From the NCBI GenBank assembly GCA_902782625.1, contig CACZNZ010000412.1, positions 1-5,800 on the forward strand: a DNA stretch of 5,800 bases. Reading direction: 5' to 3'. A model generated the notes under the pieces. That model did not search any database. It was not told the origin of the DNA and saw nothing but the letters and a program-made list of their open reading frames with translations. Shown one piece after another: positions 5,455 through 5,800 of this stretch. Source of the stretch: an uncultured Lachnospiraceae bacterium. Lineage in GTDB: Bacteria; Bacillota; Clostridia; Lachnospirales; Lachnospiraceae. Position 1 is the stretch's first letter. Every line of letters starts with the position of its first letter. A program made the position numbers and the translations under genes.

Positions 5455-5457
5455 CGA

Positions 5458-5800
5458 TTATTCACGGTGCATGGAGAAAGAATCCAGATCATAGGAGGAC
5501 AGATTCTCAAGGATGAGTCTGCCGTCAGCTGATTTGATCAGTTTATCTCTGGCTCTCTTACTCTCCATCTCTGTCTTATGTTTGCTCGGCCCGCCTACAC
5601 AGCCGCCTAAGCATACCATACCTTCGATAAAGTCTTCTTTCAGTCTTCCTCTCTCAAGCATCATCAATGCTTTGCGGCACTCATCCGCGCCATTACATAC
5701 ATTGACAGTGATATCTGTATTCTCGTTCTCTTCTTTCAGTGACTGCACTACCGCTGCGGTAACACCGCCGCTGTTGCCGAATCTCTTACCGTAAACAGAA
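5458..5800 (-). CDS. [FeFe]-hydrogenase-like protein, C-terminal 113 residues (5'-truncated by window edge)
   Basis: The frame is open from the right edge to TAA at 5460-5458. The residues seen begin SVYGKRFGNSGGVTAAV, the glycine-rich segment that precedes the last H-cluster motif in iron hydrogenases. The motif EGMVCLGGCVGGP (visible residues 59-71) matches the family's E-x-M-x-C-x-x-G-C-x-x-G-G element, whose two cysteines bind the H-cluster; here they are Cys63 and Cys67 of the visible part. Such enzymes interconvert protons and hydrogen with ferredoxin as electron partner, in the cytoplasm of fermenting clostridia. The tail after the motif (about 42 residues, charged) lacks further cysteines. 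The N-terminal cluster domains and the TSCCP-type motif lie outside the window, so activity and subgroup cannot be judged. A GTG at 5748 is internal, since upstream codons are clearly family-like. No terminator separates it from the tRNA promoter. Confidence 0.88.
   Translation of the reverse strand, partial: SVYGKRFGNSGGVTAAVVQSLKEENENTDITVNVCNGADECRKALMMLERGRLKEDFIEGMVCLGGCVGGPSKHKTEMESKRARDKLIKSADGRLILENLSSYDLDSFSMHRE

Noticed and set aside
5458..5748. GTG at 5748 as start of a separate 96-residue gene
   Set aside because: The frame stays open and family-like up to the window edge, so this is the end of a longer hydrogenase gene.

Overview
The window looks like a chromosomal segment of a low-to-mid GC clostridial Firmicute, most likely Lachnospiraceae. 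This rests on strong AAGGAGG-type ribosome binding sites, canonical sigma-A promoters, an [FeFe]-hydrogenase, an Rrf2 regulator of the clostridial type, and a TetM-like GTPase carrying a C-terminal NYN nuclease domain. The taxonomic placement is inference from protein style; no marker gene is present. I see no mobile element, CRISPR array or integration site.

Left part (1-1342): a minus-strand membrane protein of the PAP2/AUR1-like phosphatase superfamily runs off the left edge and has its own promoter. Upstream of it is an Rrf2-family regulator with three cysteines that could hold an Fe-S cluster. The regulator is divergently transcribed from the next gene, and each has a recognisable promoter in the 166-bp gap.

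Middle (1343-2335): a 302-residue protein resembles a shortened, degenerate CbiE-CbiT (precorrin-6Y/7 methyltransferase) fusion. Its CbiT half keeps the overall pattern but has lost the glycine-rich SAM-binding loop. No other cobalamin gene is in view. It converges on a minus-strand transcript whose end is marked by a 14-bp stem-loop.

Right part (2302-5800, all minus strand): reading in the direction of transcription, there is the C-terminus of an [FeFe]-hydrogenase-like protein, a near-consensus promoter, a leader hairpin, tRNA-Ser(CGA), an intrinsic terminator, an 888-residue fusion protein, and a 68-residue small protein. The fusion joins a complete TetM/EF-G-like ribosomal GTPase to a Rae1/YacP-type NYN endoribonuclease. 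Rae1 is known in Bacillus as a ribosome-dependent mRNA endonuclease acting in the A site, so the architecture suggests a self-delivering ribosome-acting nuclease. The terminator's U-tract almost touches the Shine-Dalgarno of the fusion gene and I found no separate promoter, so expression may depend on read-through from the tRNA-Ser transcript. This unit (tRNA, terminator, GTPase-nuclease, small protein) is the most interesting content of the window.
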